Assembly (NCBI GenBank): GCA_036971475.1
Contig: JBAIZL010000002.1
Coordinates: 228,178,143-228,242,142, forward strand
Origin: Prosapia bicincta
Lineage: Eukaryota > Arthropoda > Insecta > Hemiptera > Cercopidae
Length of the DNA: 64,000 nt
Direction: 5' to 3'
The notes beneath the pieces are model-generated. The model worked only from the letters and a program-made list of their open reading frames with translations, ran no database searches and was not told the DNA's origin. This document shows, in pieces, positions 36,887 to 47,827 of this stretch. Both the position numbers and the translations under genes were made by a program. Positions within the stretch are counted from its first letter, which is position 1; each line of letters starts with the position of its first letter.

Positions 36887-37654
36887 TACTTGTTTTTTTC
36901 ATTGTTAGGCAAGAAAAATAAATAATGACCCTCATATAGTAAGTGTGGCATATAGAATAAAAATATGTGAGTTTAAAGCATTTTAATCTAAAATATATTT
37001 TATATCTGTACCTTTCTCAAAAATTTCGCTATCAATGAAAACTTTTTTTACTTTAAGAATCTTAAAATGTTATTTAATTCATATTGGAAATTCATACAAT
37101 GTCATATTAAAAGACTGACTACAATGCTTTTAAAAAAGATAACATCTCATTAAAAAAGGCCAATAAATAATCAGTTATTCTATGTAAATATAGTACTGTA
37201 AATTATTTAAGTAATAGTTAATAAACATAGTTTAGTATGAAAATTGTCTTGATCACAATTGTCATGTATTTACTTTAAGATAATTTCTAGTACTACTTGA
37301 CCGAGTAAACATTAAGGCCGAAGAGGAGAGTACTAGCAGCCCATAAGCAGTAGTTCAGATATTTTGCATGTGGAATGTTTACTCGGTCTAGGAGTAAGTA
37401 ATACATTTTTAAAGACCAATTTGGAAGAAAAACCGATTGCAAAACATATAATTTGAAGAAGATATTAACTGTTAAAATTATTTTTTGTAAGACTGCTGAA
37501 TTCAATCAGTCTTTGCGGCGAAATGATTTAAATATATAGTATCAAAATTCTTTTAGAAATGTTTCAGATTATTTCACATTAAAATGAATAAATTTGTTTG
37601 ACGTTACAAAAAAATTAAAAATAAACATCCTTCATTAAAATAAATTGCACTTAC

Positions 37655-37863
37655 TCTGTGCTGATATTGACTTGTGGAGGTTTGCCGACAGCATTTTGAA
37701 CAACAAGGAATAACTTTGTGACAATCTCAATAACGTGTCCTGTCTGGAAGACAAAATCTCCTTTCTTCTTCGCCAACTCACTCTGGAACAAGCATCCAGG
37801 AGGTAGAATAGTCCCTCTGCTGGGGACATCTGGTTCACTCGAGGTATCCGAACAAGGACTGGG
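37655..37863 (-). CDS. Class I myosin exon (TH1 tail)
   Basis: 209 nt. Acceptor CATATGTTTAG at the high end (phase 0), donor ACAGA|GTAAGT at the low end (phase 2). The first ~28 residues are Pro/Ser-rich (PSPCSDTSSEPDVPS), a variable loop. Then KKGDFVFQTGHVIEIVTKL and a VVQNAVGKPPQV stretch give the conserved GD(F/V)V..HVIE.VTK core of TH1. An 80-codon frame over this exon is in the wrong frame and is not the protein. Confidence 0.94.
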
Positions 37864-38715
37864 CTAAACATATGCACACACTGACACTACACTACAGGGA
37901 ACTACAAGTAAAACTAGGCTACTGTACTAATTCTCTACCATAATAAACAACTATTTCAACATTTAAAGGATTTTATGAATACTTTATTATTTTATGTACA
38001 ATTGATACTGCTAAGTATATAACTTGAAGATAGTTTTCTGTTGCCAGTAGTTTTTTTTTTTTTTTTTTAATTAAAACCAATAATATAATTAGAATACGAA
38101 CTTTTCTATAATATTATGTCTTATGACTCATTATAAACAATTTTATGACTTTAATTATATCCTGAATTAACCCTCAAAGTGGCAAAAGCCCAATATTGTG
38201 CAATTTTGGCCCTAGTTCACATAACAGCACCTGATATTGGGGACAATTGTAAAGGTTTAATCAACATAAACTTTAAGTTCTGTGTAATGAAAACATTCAG
38301 TTAATATGGTACCCGTCCCATAGATACATCTATATATAACATAATTATCAATATATGTCCTTTCTAGTAGTTTTTGATATCTTTGTGTTCCAGTTACCAA
38401 GTTTTTGCTTTATTTTCATAGCAGACAGTTTTTAAGACACTATTAATAAGCGATTGATATTTGCCCTGTATGAGCTTAAGTTATTTTTGTTTTCCACAGT
38501 GTGTTTTTGTTGTTTTACATTTCTACTACAAAAAAGTCAGACAGTTTGTACAATGACACTGTTTTAACGAAGTTGTCATTCGGTAGCCTGTAACTTTTTG
38601 TTGTTCTTGCATTGTTTTTAACAGAGTATTTTCATTGTTTTAGTGTTTTATTTTATAAAAAAGGTAGTTACATTCTACTATGAGATTAGGGATGTTACTA
38701 CGTCGTTATTATAGA

Positions 38716-38760
<45 letters not shown>
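37864..38760. other. Myosin intron, (TA)n at about 38717-38762
   Basis: AT-rich. TTAACCCTCAAAGTGGC at 38167 looks like a piggyBac-type end, but no partner end was found. Nothing else is seen. Confidence 0.45.
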
Positions 38761-38762
<2 letters not shown>

Positions 38763-38765
<3 letters not shown>

Positions 38766-38890
38766 TTGATATTTTACGTTATTCATTGTTTTTCCGTTGC
38801 ACTGACTTTATGAAGTTAATATATTACTATTGTAAGTAATTTTATCCACCATTAAATGCAATGATTTTACCTTGTGTGATCACACACAAG
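38763..38890. repeat. MITE family A, partial copy
   Basis: Shares GTTGCACTGACTTTATGAAGTTA, ATTTTATCCACCA and GCAATGATTTTACCTTGTGTGAT with one arm of the fold-back at 13786-13959. Only one arm is present. Confidence 0.6.
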
Positions 38891-38957
38891 AACTTACAGT
38901 CCTAAAACTAATAATACATTAATTCATGTTGTTTTCTGAAAATGTGGTATATCTATT

Positions 38958-38983
38958 CTAATATATAAAAATCTAATGGTGTC

Positions 38984-39014
<31 letters not shown>
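38958..39014. repeat. Dispersed repeat with (GT)n, left part, split by the LTR element
   Basis: ATATATAAAAATCTAATGG and a CTGTCTG(GT)n run lead directly into the LTR. The right part (47828-47920, GTGTGTGTCACTCAATCACG...) continues it, so the LTR element landed in the GT run. The exact target duplication (GTGT or longer) cannot be fixed inside a dinucleotide run. Confidence 0.7.
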
Positions 39015-41033
39015 TGCAACGGGGTGAAAGACCGTCGCAAGTGGGAAATAAGTAATTTCCTGTTTTTTAGAAATAAAGCTGTTTTTAAAATAATCAAGTA
39101 GGGAATTATACAATTATTAAAGAGGGAAAAATTAAATAAAACAGTAAATAGAATAGTTAAGCCACATTAAAGAATGTTATAAAATAAAGTTGTAATAACT
39201 AACTAAATTTGAACATCGAGAGTGAAGCGAAAAAATTCTAAGTGCCTAAAAAAGCTATTTTTCGAACCAAACCACGTAGAACTTTCATCGACATTTCAAA
39301 AGAACCACAATAACCTAGAATGAACATTAAAGAAAACAGAATTCAAAAAACTTAAGAAACAAAAAAGTTACAGCCGTTTAAATAAAATAGACATTTTTCA
39401 GTGTTCTAAAATTAATTATCAAACTATGCAAGCTAAAACAGATTCGTTGCCCGACTTGCCTGTACAAGGAATAAATCGAGCGATAGCAAACTTGCAGGCG
39501 GGGTGCGGTAGGTGAAATTCACCGCTATATATACTTGGTCTCTAAGCCTTTAGAGACAGTCTGTAAAAATTTTCTAACACGAGGTGCCGCGGGACGCTAT
39601 GCTGGACCGCGAGTAGAGACCGTCAGCAGGCCAGATGGACAATAACCTCAGCGCTTTCGACATCCAGGACCACCAAGGATGAAGGCTCCAGACTCAGCCT
39701 CCAGGACGCTCGAATAGAGGGAAACCACCACCGACGAACCAGGGATGGCGACTTCCGGTGTCCAAGGACCAGGGAATCCAGACGAGGGACCCCAAGGACC
39801 GGCAAGAACATCTTTGGCAAGTCATTTTCTTTATTCGAAATCAGTCACGTCAAATTTAGTTAGTTAATTTTATTAAATTCAAACAAATTTGCAAGCTTAA
39901 AACAATGACTTCACTCTTTATAAAATTTAAATAAATTGTATGCTAAGTAAATGAATTTATGTGCTCAGAATATTTAAAATAATGAATATTAAAATTACAA
40001 AAGGTTTTTGGCCATAAGCCGTTTATTTAAAGAAAATGAGAAATTTTCGAATATTATAAATTTAAAAATTAAAGGTCATAAGTTATGAATTTACCAATTC
40101 CATATAGGAGATAAAATATTATTATGTGTAATTTTGAAAATGATTTTATGTTAATGTAAATGTAATAAATCTATATGCAAAGTATAATTTTTTAAAGCAT
40201 AAGAAACAAGAAGTAACTCAGTGAATTGTTTTGCTAATATAATTGTGTAATACTTTGAAGGATAAATTTTCTTTTTTATTTCAATAAATAGAGTTAAATA
40301 TGTCAGAAAAATCAAGATTATTTGCATTCCATCCTGTGTCAAATAACCAATAAAAACTGTTTAGCTTTTTCCAACTAATACAAAAATGATTATCAAATCA
40401 GTAAACAAATTTAATTAAATTTCATTAAATGGCAATAGATAAAGCCTAATGTTTTAAAGAGTTTCTCTCTACTAATTTCATGAGCTAGTCTAAAGATTAG
40501 TTGGTTTTTTGTAATAAAAGTCCAGAGATTTATCTACTGGCAGATTGTGTTTAAGAGGACACAGGAGCCTTTTAAAATAGGTATTTTTAAACACAATCAT
40601 ATTTTGCACGTTCCCTTGCTGTTTCTGCAGATCATCATCAGGTGGTAAGACTCTGTGTTTTTTATGTGTATTATTCTAAATGTGTTTCTTTCCAGCTGAC
40701 TATGAGTTTGACATGTGTGACTATACTTAGACCATACACAATTGATAAACTTATTTAGGAGGGTTTATATGTATTTTAAATAGTAGTCAGCGGGAATAGG
40801 CTTGTTGTGGGTTTGGCCCTACGAGCAGGAAACATACACTTTACTCTGGGAGTTTAGCACGGTTTTACCAGCAGGGTGATAGGCAGAGGTTTGGTTGTTT
40901 ATACATATGTTTTCTTGTAAACAATTAAATTCTAGTATTCTGCAAGAAAGGATTTAAACAACGCAAGCAGACGACCGCGTAGTGCTGCGGTGGTACGGGA
41001 TGTAGAGGTAAGGTGAGGTGGGGGGACGTTGCA
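39015..41033 (+). repeat. 5' LTR, 2019 bp
   Basis: Starts TGCAACGGGG and ends GGGGACGTTGCA, with 6-bp inverted ends. The copy at 45809-47827 has the same length and a constant offset of 6794 bp at every point checked, with no difference in the segments compared. A GC-richer block (39475-39800) lies in an otherwise AT-rich LTR. Frames of 63-65 codons on the minus strand inside each LTR are not genes. Confidence 0.95.
39524..39560 (+). promoter_or_regulatory. Candidate LTR promoter with hairpin
   Basis: TATATATA (about 39525-39533) in a GC-richer setting is followed by GTCTCTAAGCCTTTAGAGAC (39538-39557), an 8-bp stem with a 4-base loop, then CAGTCTG. A TATA box with a start about 25-30 bp downstream would put transcription initiation at or after the hairpin. 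The same signal is in the 3' LTR at +6794. Function is inferred. Confidence 0.45.
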
Positions 41034-41037
41034 GAAT

Positions 41038-41055
41038 TGGCGCCCATACGGTAGG
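41038..41055 (+). promoter_or_regulatory. Primer-binding site
   Basis: TGGCGCCCATACGG starts 4 bases after the 5' LTR. The first 9 bases (TGGCGCCCA) fit the 3' end of a lysine tRNA ending in TGGGCGCCA; beyond that the match breaks off. The tRNA identity is from general knowledge of such sites and is not certain. Confidence 0.7.
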
Positions 41056-41346
41056 GCCTTTGAACAGGTTCCCTATATCAAAATTGAATAATTAAATAAT
41101 AGAAATGAATCGAGATAGTTTAAATAAATGAAGTCAAAATGTTTTAAATAATGTAATTAAAATTTTAAATAATAATATAAATTGAACAAATCCAAGAGCG
41201 TACAAATAAAAATAAAATAAATAAATAAATGAATTTGAATAAGGATCTAGTCGAAAGAGCGGGTAGGAACCATCTGGCCTAAACCAAATCGAAAAGAAAG
41301 GAATAAGGAAATAAATAAATAATTGAATATTAAATAGTAAATCAAA

Positions 41347-41916
41347 ATGTCAAAACCAGAGATAGATAAATTGATGGCCTTTTTCAAGGCAAAGGAGGAA
41401 AAAGACAAAGAAGAGCGAGAGAAGGAGAAGGCGGAAGCAAGACAAAGAGAGAAGGAGAGAGAAGACAGAGAAAAACAAAGGGAGAAGGAGAGAGATGAAA
41501 GAGAAAAACAAAGGGAGAAGGAAAGAGATGAAAAAGAAAAACGTTTGAGGGAGGAAGCAGAACAAAGGGCAAAGGAGAGAGATGAAAAAGAAAAACAATG
41601 GAGAGAGGAGGAGAAACAATTGAGAGAGAAAGAGAAGGAGGAAGAAAAACGATGGAGAGCGGAAGAGAAACGATTAAGAGAGGAAGAGAGACAACTGAGA
41701 GAGAAGGAAAAAGCCGAAGAGAAAATAGAAAGACAACGGTTATGGGAGGCTTTCCAGGGAAAATTCGAAGACTATCAAAAAGAAAATGAGACTAAGACAA
41801 GTCATATATATGAGAAGTTAAGCGAACATGAGACAGAAATTGAGAGACTAAAAACTAAAACGGAAACAAAAACGGCTAAATTAAGAGAAAGTACAGGATA
41901 TCCAAGAGGACATTAA
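41347..41916 (+). CDS. Gag, N-terminal part: long charged coiled coil
   Basis: 190 codons. After about 12 residues (KPEIDKLMAFFK) nearly everything to residue 135 is Glu, Lys, Arg and Gln in short repeats of the EKxREKERDEREKQR type, then a second coiled-coil-like helix to about 180. Such a long single alpha helix or coiled coil is unusual at the start of a Ty3/gypsy Gag. The frame ends at TAA 41914-41916, but the helix pattern continues in the +1 frame, which is open from 41885. A frame change within 41885-41916 is therefore needed for full-length Gag. Confidence 0.8.
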   Translation: MSKPEIDKLMAFFKAKEEKDKEEREKEKAEARQREKEREDREKQREKERDEREKQREKERDEKEKRLREEAEQRAKERDEKEKQWREEEKQLREKEKEEEKRWRAEEKRLREEERQLREKEKAEEKIERQRLWEAFQGKFEDYQKENETKTSHIYEKLSEHETEIERLKTKTETKTAKLRESTGYPRGH

Positions 41917-42688
41917 ATCGGTAAAGCAACAAGTCGCAAAGGTAAAGCAAACCGCTGGAGCGGGGATAGTAACACAAGTTTGCTTACCAAGGGTAATAGA
42001 CAGGAACGGGGAGGCTACGTACCGTAGGATTGAGTTCTGGGGGAATGACAAGGAAGATCCAATGACATTCCTAGGGGAAATAGAAGATCTATTTTCTGAA
42101 ATAGACAATACTATGGACGAGACTGCAAAATTAAGAATTGTAGAACGATATTTGAAAGGATCAGCGGATGCATGGTGGAAAGCCATAAAGAACAATACAG
42201 AAACTTATTCTGAATTCAGGCAGGAATTCACGGAGCATTTCTGGAGTTATCGCCAGCAGGATAGGGTACGCAGACAGATAAATCAAGGGCGCTACCATAA
42301 TAATGGACCATACTCTATGGCAGAGTATTTTATTATGATGGTAAACAGGGCGAAAAACTTAGACCCGATAATCCCAGAGAACCATCTCATCTTCATGTTA
42401 ATGAAACACTTTGGGAGTAACGTTCAGCTAGCTAGTGTGGGGAACCCCACAAGTAACATCAAACAAGCGATAGTTTTCCTACAACAGCTAGACAGCGTTA
42501 CTGACAACGGAAATGGTAATGGGATCGCTCAAAGAAGTCAACAGAGGCAGGTTGCTCCAAACCAACAACCTAACCCTAACCCAAGGTCCCATGGTGATAC
42601 CGCAAAATACCAAGAGACCAAGTATCCTAAAAACCCTCATCCTAAATCGCCTATCCCCGGACCAAGCGACCACAAGCCAAAAAACTAA
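41885..42688 (+). CDS. Gag, capsid-like part (retrotransposon gag domain)
   Basis: Open from just after TAA 41882-41884; an ATG at 42062 is internal to the domain. The first 30 residues continue the coiled coil (VQDIQEDIKSVKQQ). Then RRIEFWGNDKEDPMTFLGE and WWKAIKNN...FRQEFTEHFWS mark the capsid-type gag domain of Ty3/gypsy elements. The C-terminus is Pro/Asn/Gln-rich and basic, with no CCHC zinc knuckle. The stop TAA (42686-42688) directly follows the slippery heptamer at 42679-42685. Confidence 0.88.
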   Translation, partial: EKVQDIQEDIKSVKQQVAKVKQTAGAGIVTQVCLPRVIDRNGEATYRRIEFWGNDKEDPMTFLGEIEDLFSEIDNTMDETAKLRIVERYLKGSADAWWKAIKNNTETYSEFRQEFTEHFWSYRQQDRVRRQINQGRYHNNGPYSMAEYFIMMVNRAKNLDPIIPENHLIFMLMKHFGSNVQLASVGNPTSNIKQAIVFLQQLDSVTDNGNGNGIAQRSQQRQVAPNQQPNPNPRSHGDTAKYQETKYPKNPHPKSPIPGPSDHKPKN

Positions 42689-44049
42689 ATATAAGGATCT
42701 CTGGCAACAATCAGGGAGATAAGTTAACCAGGTTAGAGATCCGAAGCACAAAGAAGTCAAAAATAATTCAGAGCGAGAGACCGAAGGAAAAGCCGGTTTA
42801 CCATCATAATAAGATCAGGCTAGGCGGTTTTTCCATGTCTATTAGGGACGATTTGTTAGAGGAAAGTATTGACTCGGTTGTAAAACTGGAGAATATAGAC
42901 CAGTGTCCAGTGATAGAGTGCGAAATTAAAGACCATAAGTTTATTGCACAAGTTGATACAGGTGCCCAAATGTCTGTGATTAAAACAGAAAAATACATAG
43001 CCCTAAAACAAAGCGGGAATTTATTCTATGAGCTACCTATAGCTAATGTAGCGATAGTCACAGCATTAGGGTCAACCTGTAAACGAGTCAAGTTACAAAC
43101 GATGCTACCTCTAACATTAAACGGACACACAAAGGAATTTGTTTTCTTGATTGTGGACAATCTACGGGTTGACCTCATCTTGGGAGCAAATACTTTGTGT
43201 GCGTTAAAAGCCCGGATAAACATGGAGAGATCGTTCATGACGTATGAAATTGATGGATATCTGCTGCACCAGGAGTTTCTTGTATCGAATAATAATAAAA
43301 ATAATATAAAACAAGAGATAGGATGTAATAAAATTAATAAAATAATAAACAAAAATATAACTAAAAATGTAAAATGTTCCACCGATACAAGCGGGGAACA
43401 AAAAATAAAATCAAAACAATTGTCAACGAATAAGGTTAAGAACGAGGTTACCAAAAATTTAAATAACAAATTGTGCGAAAATTCGAGGAAGAGTGAATTA
43501 TTAAACTGTGAAAGAACGGAATCAAGTAAGCTAACGGGATTAAACAAAGCAAAAAATGGGTTAACCAAGCCTACAACAAACAAATTAAATAATGACGAGG
43601 GAGGATTCAACGAATTAAATAAAAATGGCTACAAGCCGAAACAAATAAAATTCCAACAAGTTAGGGAAAGACCTAATTGTCGGGAAACAAATCCGTTAGA
43701 CTTAACAAGAATTCCAAAGCACTTTAATTCTAACCAATCTTGCTTGAAAACGAAGTCCAAATTGTTTGCTAAAAATAAATTTAAAAGTAAATCTCACCAG
43801 TATAAAAATTATCAAAATAAACCAAGTAAAAATAAATCAAAAATAAAAATAAAATACAGGAATTACGCACAATGGCGTAACACAAAACGCCGAAAGAAAA
43901 CCAGAACGCGTAGAACGTATCTAAAAATAAATACGATTAAGTTGGAAAATACAAATAATCATGGCATATTAAATAAACAAGAAATGTTGAAGTTACCAGA
44001 ATTGCTAAACAGTTATTCAGACGTGTTTAATGAAGAGTTTGATGAATGA
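42631..44049 (+). CDS. Pol frame: aspartic protease with long Lys/Asn-rich extension, no RT
   Basis: Open from 42631, overlapping gag by 58 nt and entered by -1 frameshift; an ATG at 42835 is not needed as a start. Counting from that ATG, the aspartic protease shows FIAQVDTGAQMSV with the catalytic Asp at 41 and the second-lobe LILGAN at 114-119. From about 150 to 375 the protein is extremely rich in Lys and Asn, with little structure expected. It ends LLNSYSDVFNEEFDE, which resembles the segment just before reverse transcriptase in Ty3/gypsy pol, and then stops. This suggests that the deletion point lies close to 44049. Confidence 0.87.
42679..42742 (+). promoter_or_regulatory. -1 ribosomal frameshift signal (slippery site plus stem)
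   Basis: A AAA AAC (42679-42685) is in the gag frame, immediately before the gag stop. After a 9-nt spacer, GGATCTCT (42695-42702) pairs perfectly with AGAGATCC (42735-42742) across a 32-nt loop that could support more pairing. Heptamer, spacer length and stem are those of known -1 sites in retroviruses and retrotransposons. The -1 frame is open from 42631 and leads into the protease. Confidence 0.8.
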
Positions 44050-45808
44050 GTAAAAAGTATTTTAAAACTAAATACTATTAAGAAAGGCAGTACAAATAAA
44101 TAACCGCAGTACTTTTAAATAAACCAGAATTGTCTAGGTTGAAATAATTTATAATAAAGTATCCAGATGTTTGAATGAAATACCCAGCGAGTCGAACAAA
44201 TGTAAACAAAAGGCTCAAGGTTAAGGGCAATCACTTGTGTTTGTAAACAAGGCCACAATGAAATATCCGGTGGACGGGCGGGGAACGAGTTTATAAAAAC
44301 ATTCCTTGTAACAAAATAAGCCGGACGTACCAAAATAGTAGAGGGCAAAAAAGCCTAAATGTATTTAAAACAGGACAAAGTCAATAGGATGTTCTACGGA
44401 TATTCCAAAAATATTTAACGAGAAATGTTTACGAGAGAAAAGGCAAACTCAGGAACAATAACCTGATTTGTTACCATTAATCAAACCAACTGTGTCAACA
44501 ATTATAAAATATCTTGTAATGTATTCTGTAAAATTGTATATAATGTTAAAAACATTAAGAAGCGTTATGACGAGTAAAGGGATTCTAGAATCTGAACTTT
44601 ACACCGATTATAATAAAAATACGGAAATGCCAAATTAGAATATTGTTCAATAATAGAACCAGTACGCGAGCGATAAGCTACGTTAGGCAGGAATTAAATT
44701 GTCAGGATGATTAATAAACTGATTTAATGTAAAAACAAGAATAAGCAGTAGTTAAATCTAGACTTTAAGATTAGCTACTTATTTGTAAAGGAACGAATGT
44801 TAAAATCTAAAACAAACTATTTAATAACTAAACCAACATTACAAAAGTATTATTCAGGAAGTCTTTGTGTATATTGAGCAAACATTGCCGAGCTACATCC
44901 ACTGCTTAAATCAAACAAGCGGGTCAAATCAAGCAACAATCAGGAAGATAGCAGGCGAATCTTAATAACTTGTACAACAAATACGCGGACAGACTTTTGC
45001 AAAATCAAACAAGAAATTTGTGTGCATGAAATAGTGGGTCGTTAGATCAGACTATCACTGTACAATATAAAACAAGAAAACTTGTGTACTAACGATAAAG
45101 GTCGCAACAATTAGAAACTTTGCATTAAAATCAGAAGCAATCGAAATTTATCTAGTGGACTTCGATAATCTGGACACAAGCCAGTTTTATAAACTGTACA
45201 ATCTAAAGATAGAGAATTTAAAAAGCAAGGTTCGTTCCGGTTAATATGATAAGTAGAATTGTTGTCGTAGTTTAGTAAAATGTTTACAAGCCAGCTCATT
45301 GACCTTGCCAGGTAGTTTGGAATGTAGAATCCACGCAATAGTTAGCCGCTAGGAAAGGTTTATCAGAAAATAAACAAATTAAACTTGATAAACTGTACTT
45401 CCACAGCTGACACAATAATACGTAATACTTAAGATATGAATGGAATATGTTTAAAAAATAGTACTGTAAGATTAGTTAGGTTTTTAATTGCAAGTCATTG
45501 TTTTTAAAGCCATAACTAGTATAAAATGAAATTGACGTGGTAAATATATAAAGGAAATGACAGCCATCAGTGTGGTGAATGATGTGTAATTTGACAAAAT
45601 AAAAGTTAGTGTAAACAAAAGTGACTAATAAATTGCTAATTGACTTGTGTTTGAAGTGTTTCAGGGTGAAAAACTTCTCAAGAAACAAGAGAATAATAAT
45701 AAGAAAATTTTGTAATAGAATAAGATAGTTTAAGTAATAATAAGATAAGGAATTGGTAAAAAACATTTTAACAAAGTAAAACATTTTTAACCTCTCAAAC
45801 GGGGAAAT
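44050..45808 (+). other. Noncoding 3' interior of the LTR element
   Basis: No plus-strand frame above 60 codons, and no reverse transcriptase, integrase or envelope motif in any frame that I could see. Minus-strand frames (77, 75 and 143 codons) are low complexity. It is unlike the flanking genome in being A-rich on the plus strand. AAACGGGGAAAT just before the 3' LTR may be a short polypurine tract. Confidence 0.75.
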
Positions 45809-47827
45809 TGCAACGGGGTGAAAGACCGTCGCAAGTGGGAAATAAGTAATTTCCTGTTTTTTAGAAATAAAGCTGTTTTTAAAATAATCAAGTAGGGAAT
45901 TATACAATTATTAAAGAGGGAAAAATTAAATAAAACAGTAAATAGAATAGTTAAGCCACATTAAAGAATGTTATAAAATAAAGTTGTAATAACTAACTAA
46001 ATTTGAACATCGAGAGTGAAGCGAAAAAATTCTAAGTGCCTAAAAAAGCTATTTTTCGAACCAAACCACGTAGAACTTTCATCGACATTTCAAAAGAACC
46101 ACAATAACCTAGAATGAACATTAAAGAAAACAGAATTCAAAAAACTTAAGAAACAAAAAAGTTACAGCCGTTTAAATAAAATAGACATTTTTCAGTGTTC
46201 TAAAATTAATTATCAAACTATGCAAGCTAAAACAGATTCGTTGCCCGACTTGCCTGTACAAGGAATAAATCGAGCGATAGCAAACTTGCAGGCGGGGTGC
46301 GGTAGGTGAAATTCACCGCTATATATACTTGGTCTCTAAGCCTTTAGAGACAGTCTGTAAAAATTTTCTAACACGAGGTGCCGCGGGACGCTATGCTGGA
46401 CCGCGAGTAGAGACCGTCAGCAGGCCAGATGGACAATAACCTCAGCGCTTTCGACATCCAGGACCACCAAGGATGAAGGCTCCAGACTCAGCCTCCAGGA
46501 CGCTCGAATAGAGGGAAACCACCACCGACGAACCAGGGATGGCGACTTCCGGTGTCCAAGGACCAGGGAATCCAGACGAGGGACCCCAAGGACCGGCAAG
46601 AACATCTTTGGCAAGTCATTTTCTTTATTCGAAATCAGTCACGTCAAATTTAGTTAGTTAATTTTATTAAATTCAAACAAATTTGCAAGCTTAAAACAAT
46701 GACTTCACTCTTTATAAAATTTAAATAAATTGTATGCTAAGTAAATGAATTTATGTGCTCAGAATATTTAAAATAATGAATATTAAAATTACAAAAGGTT
46801 TTTGGCCATAAGCCGTTTATTTAAAGAAAATGAGAAATTTTCGAATATTATAAATTTAAAAATTAAAGGTCATAAGTTATGAATTTACCAATTCCATATA
46901 GGAGATAAAATATTATTATGTGTAATTTTGAAAATGATTTTATGTTAATGTAAATGTAATAAATCTATATGCAAAGTATAATTTTTTAAAGCATAAGAAA
47001 CAAGAAGTAACTCAGTGAATTGTTTTGCTAATATAATTGTGTAATACTTTGAAGGATAAATTTTCTTTTTTATTTCAATAAATAGAGTTAAATATGTCAG
47101 AAAAATCAAGATTATTTGCATTCCATCCTGTGTCAAATAACCAATAAAAACTGTTTAGCTTTTTCCAACTAATACAAAAATGATTATCAAATCAGTAAAC
47201 AAATTTAATTAAATTTCATTAAATGGCAATAGATAAAGCCTAATGTTTTAAAGAGTTTCTCTCTACTAATTTCATGAGCTAGTCTAAAGATTAGTTGGTT
47301 TTTTGTAATAAAAGTCCAGAGATTTATCTACTGGCAGATTGTGTTTAAGAGGACACAGGAGCCTTTTAAAATAGGTATTTTTAAACACAATCATATTTTG
47401 CACGTTCCCTTGCTGTTTCTGCAGATCATCATCAGGTGGTAAGACTCTGTGTTTTTTATGTGTATTATTCTAAATGTGTTTCTTTCCAGCTGACTATGAG
47501 TTTGACATGTGTGACTATACTTAGACCATACACAATTGATAAACTTATTTAGGAGGGTTTATATGTATTTTAAATAGTAGTCAGCGGGAATAGGCTTGTT
47601 GTGGGTTTGGCCCTACGAGCAGGAAACATACACTTTACTCTGGGAGTTTAGCACGGTTTTACCAGCAGGGTGATAGGCAGAGGTTTGGTTGTTTATACAT
47701 ATGTTTTCTTGTAAACAATTAAATTCTAGTATTCTGCAAGAAAGGATTTAAACAACGCAAGCAGACGACCGCGTAGTGCTGCGGTGGTACGGGATGTAGA
47801 GGTAAGGTGAGGTGGGGGGACGTTGCA
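45809..47827 (+). repeat. 3' LTR, 2019 bp
   Basis: Same length as the 5' LTR, with TGCAAC and GTTGCA ends. The following GTGTGTGTCACTC continues the host repeat that precedes the 5' LTR. Confidence 0.95.

Larger units (their letters stand above)
39015..47827 (+). mobile_element. Ty3/gypsy-type LTR retrotransposon lacking RT, RNase H and integrase
   Basis: Two 2019-bp LTRs flank a 4775-bp interior. The order is primer-binding site, leader, Gag in two overlapping frames, -1 frameshift signal, protease with a long basic linker, then 1.76 kb with no long open frame. A full pol of this group needs about 3 kb more. LTRs without visible differences point to recent insertion, so the enzymes were probably supplied by another element. 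It lies in a myosin intron, opposite to the gene's direction. Confidence 0.93.

Noticed and set aside
37635..37877. 80-codon minus-strand frame starting MHMFSPVL
   Set aside because: It overlaps the myosin exon in another frame and contains the intron donor. The real frame gives the conserved TH1 motif.
38167..38700. TTAACCCTCAAAGTGGC as the start of a piggyBac-like element
   Set aside because: No inverted partner end or second TTAA with matching sequence was found downstream.
39623..40342. Minus-strand frames of 65 and 63 codons repeated at 46417-47136
   Set aside because: They repeat only because they lie in the two LTRs. No domain, and antisense to the element.
45476..45907. 143-codon minus-strand frame as a possible antisense gene of the LTR element
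   Set aside because: Phe/Leu/Ile/Tyr-rich low-complexity sequence from A-rich DNA, running into the LTR. No domain visible.
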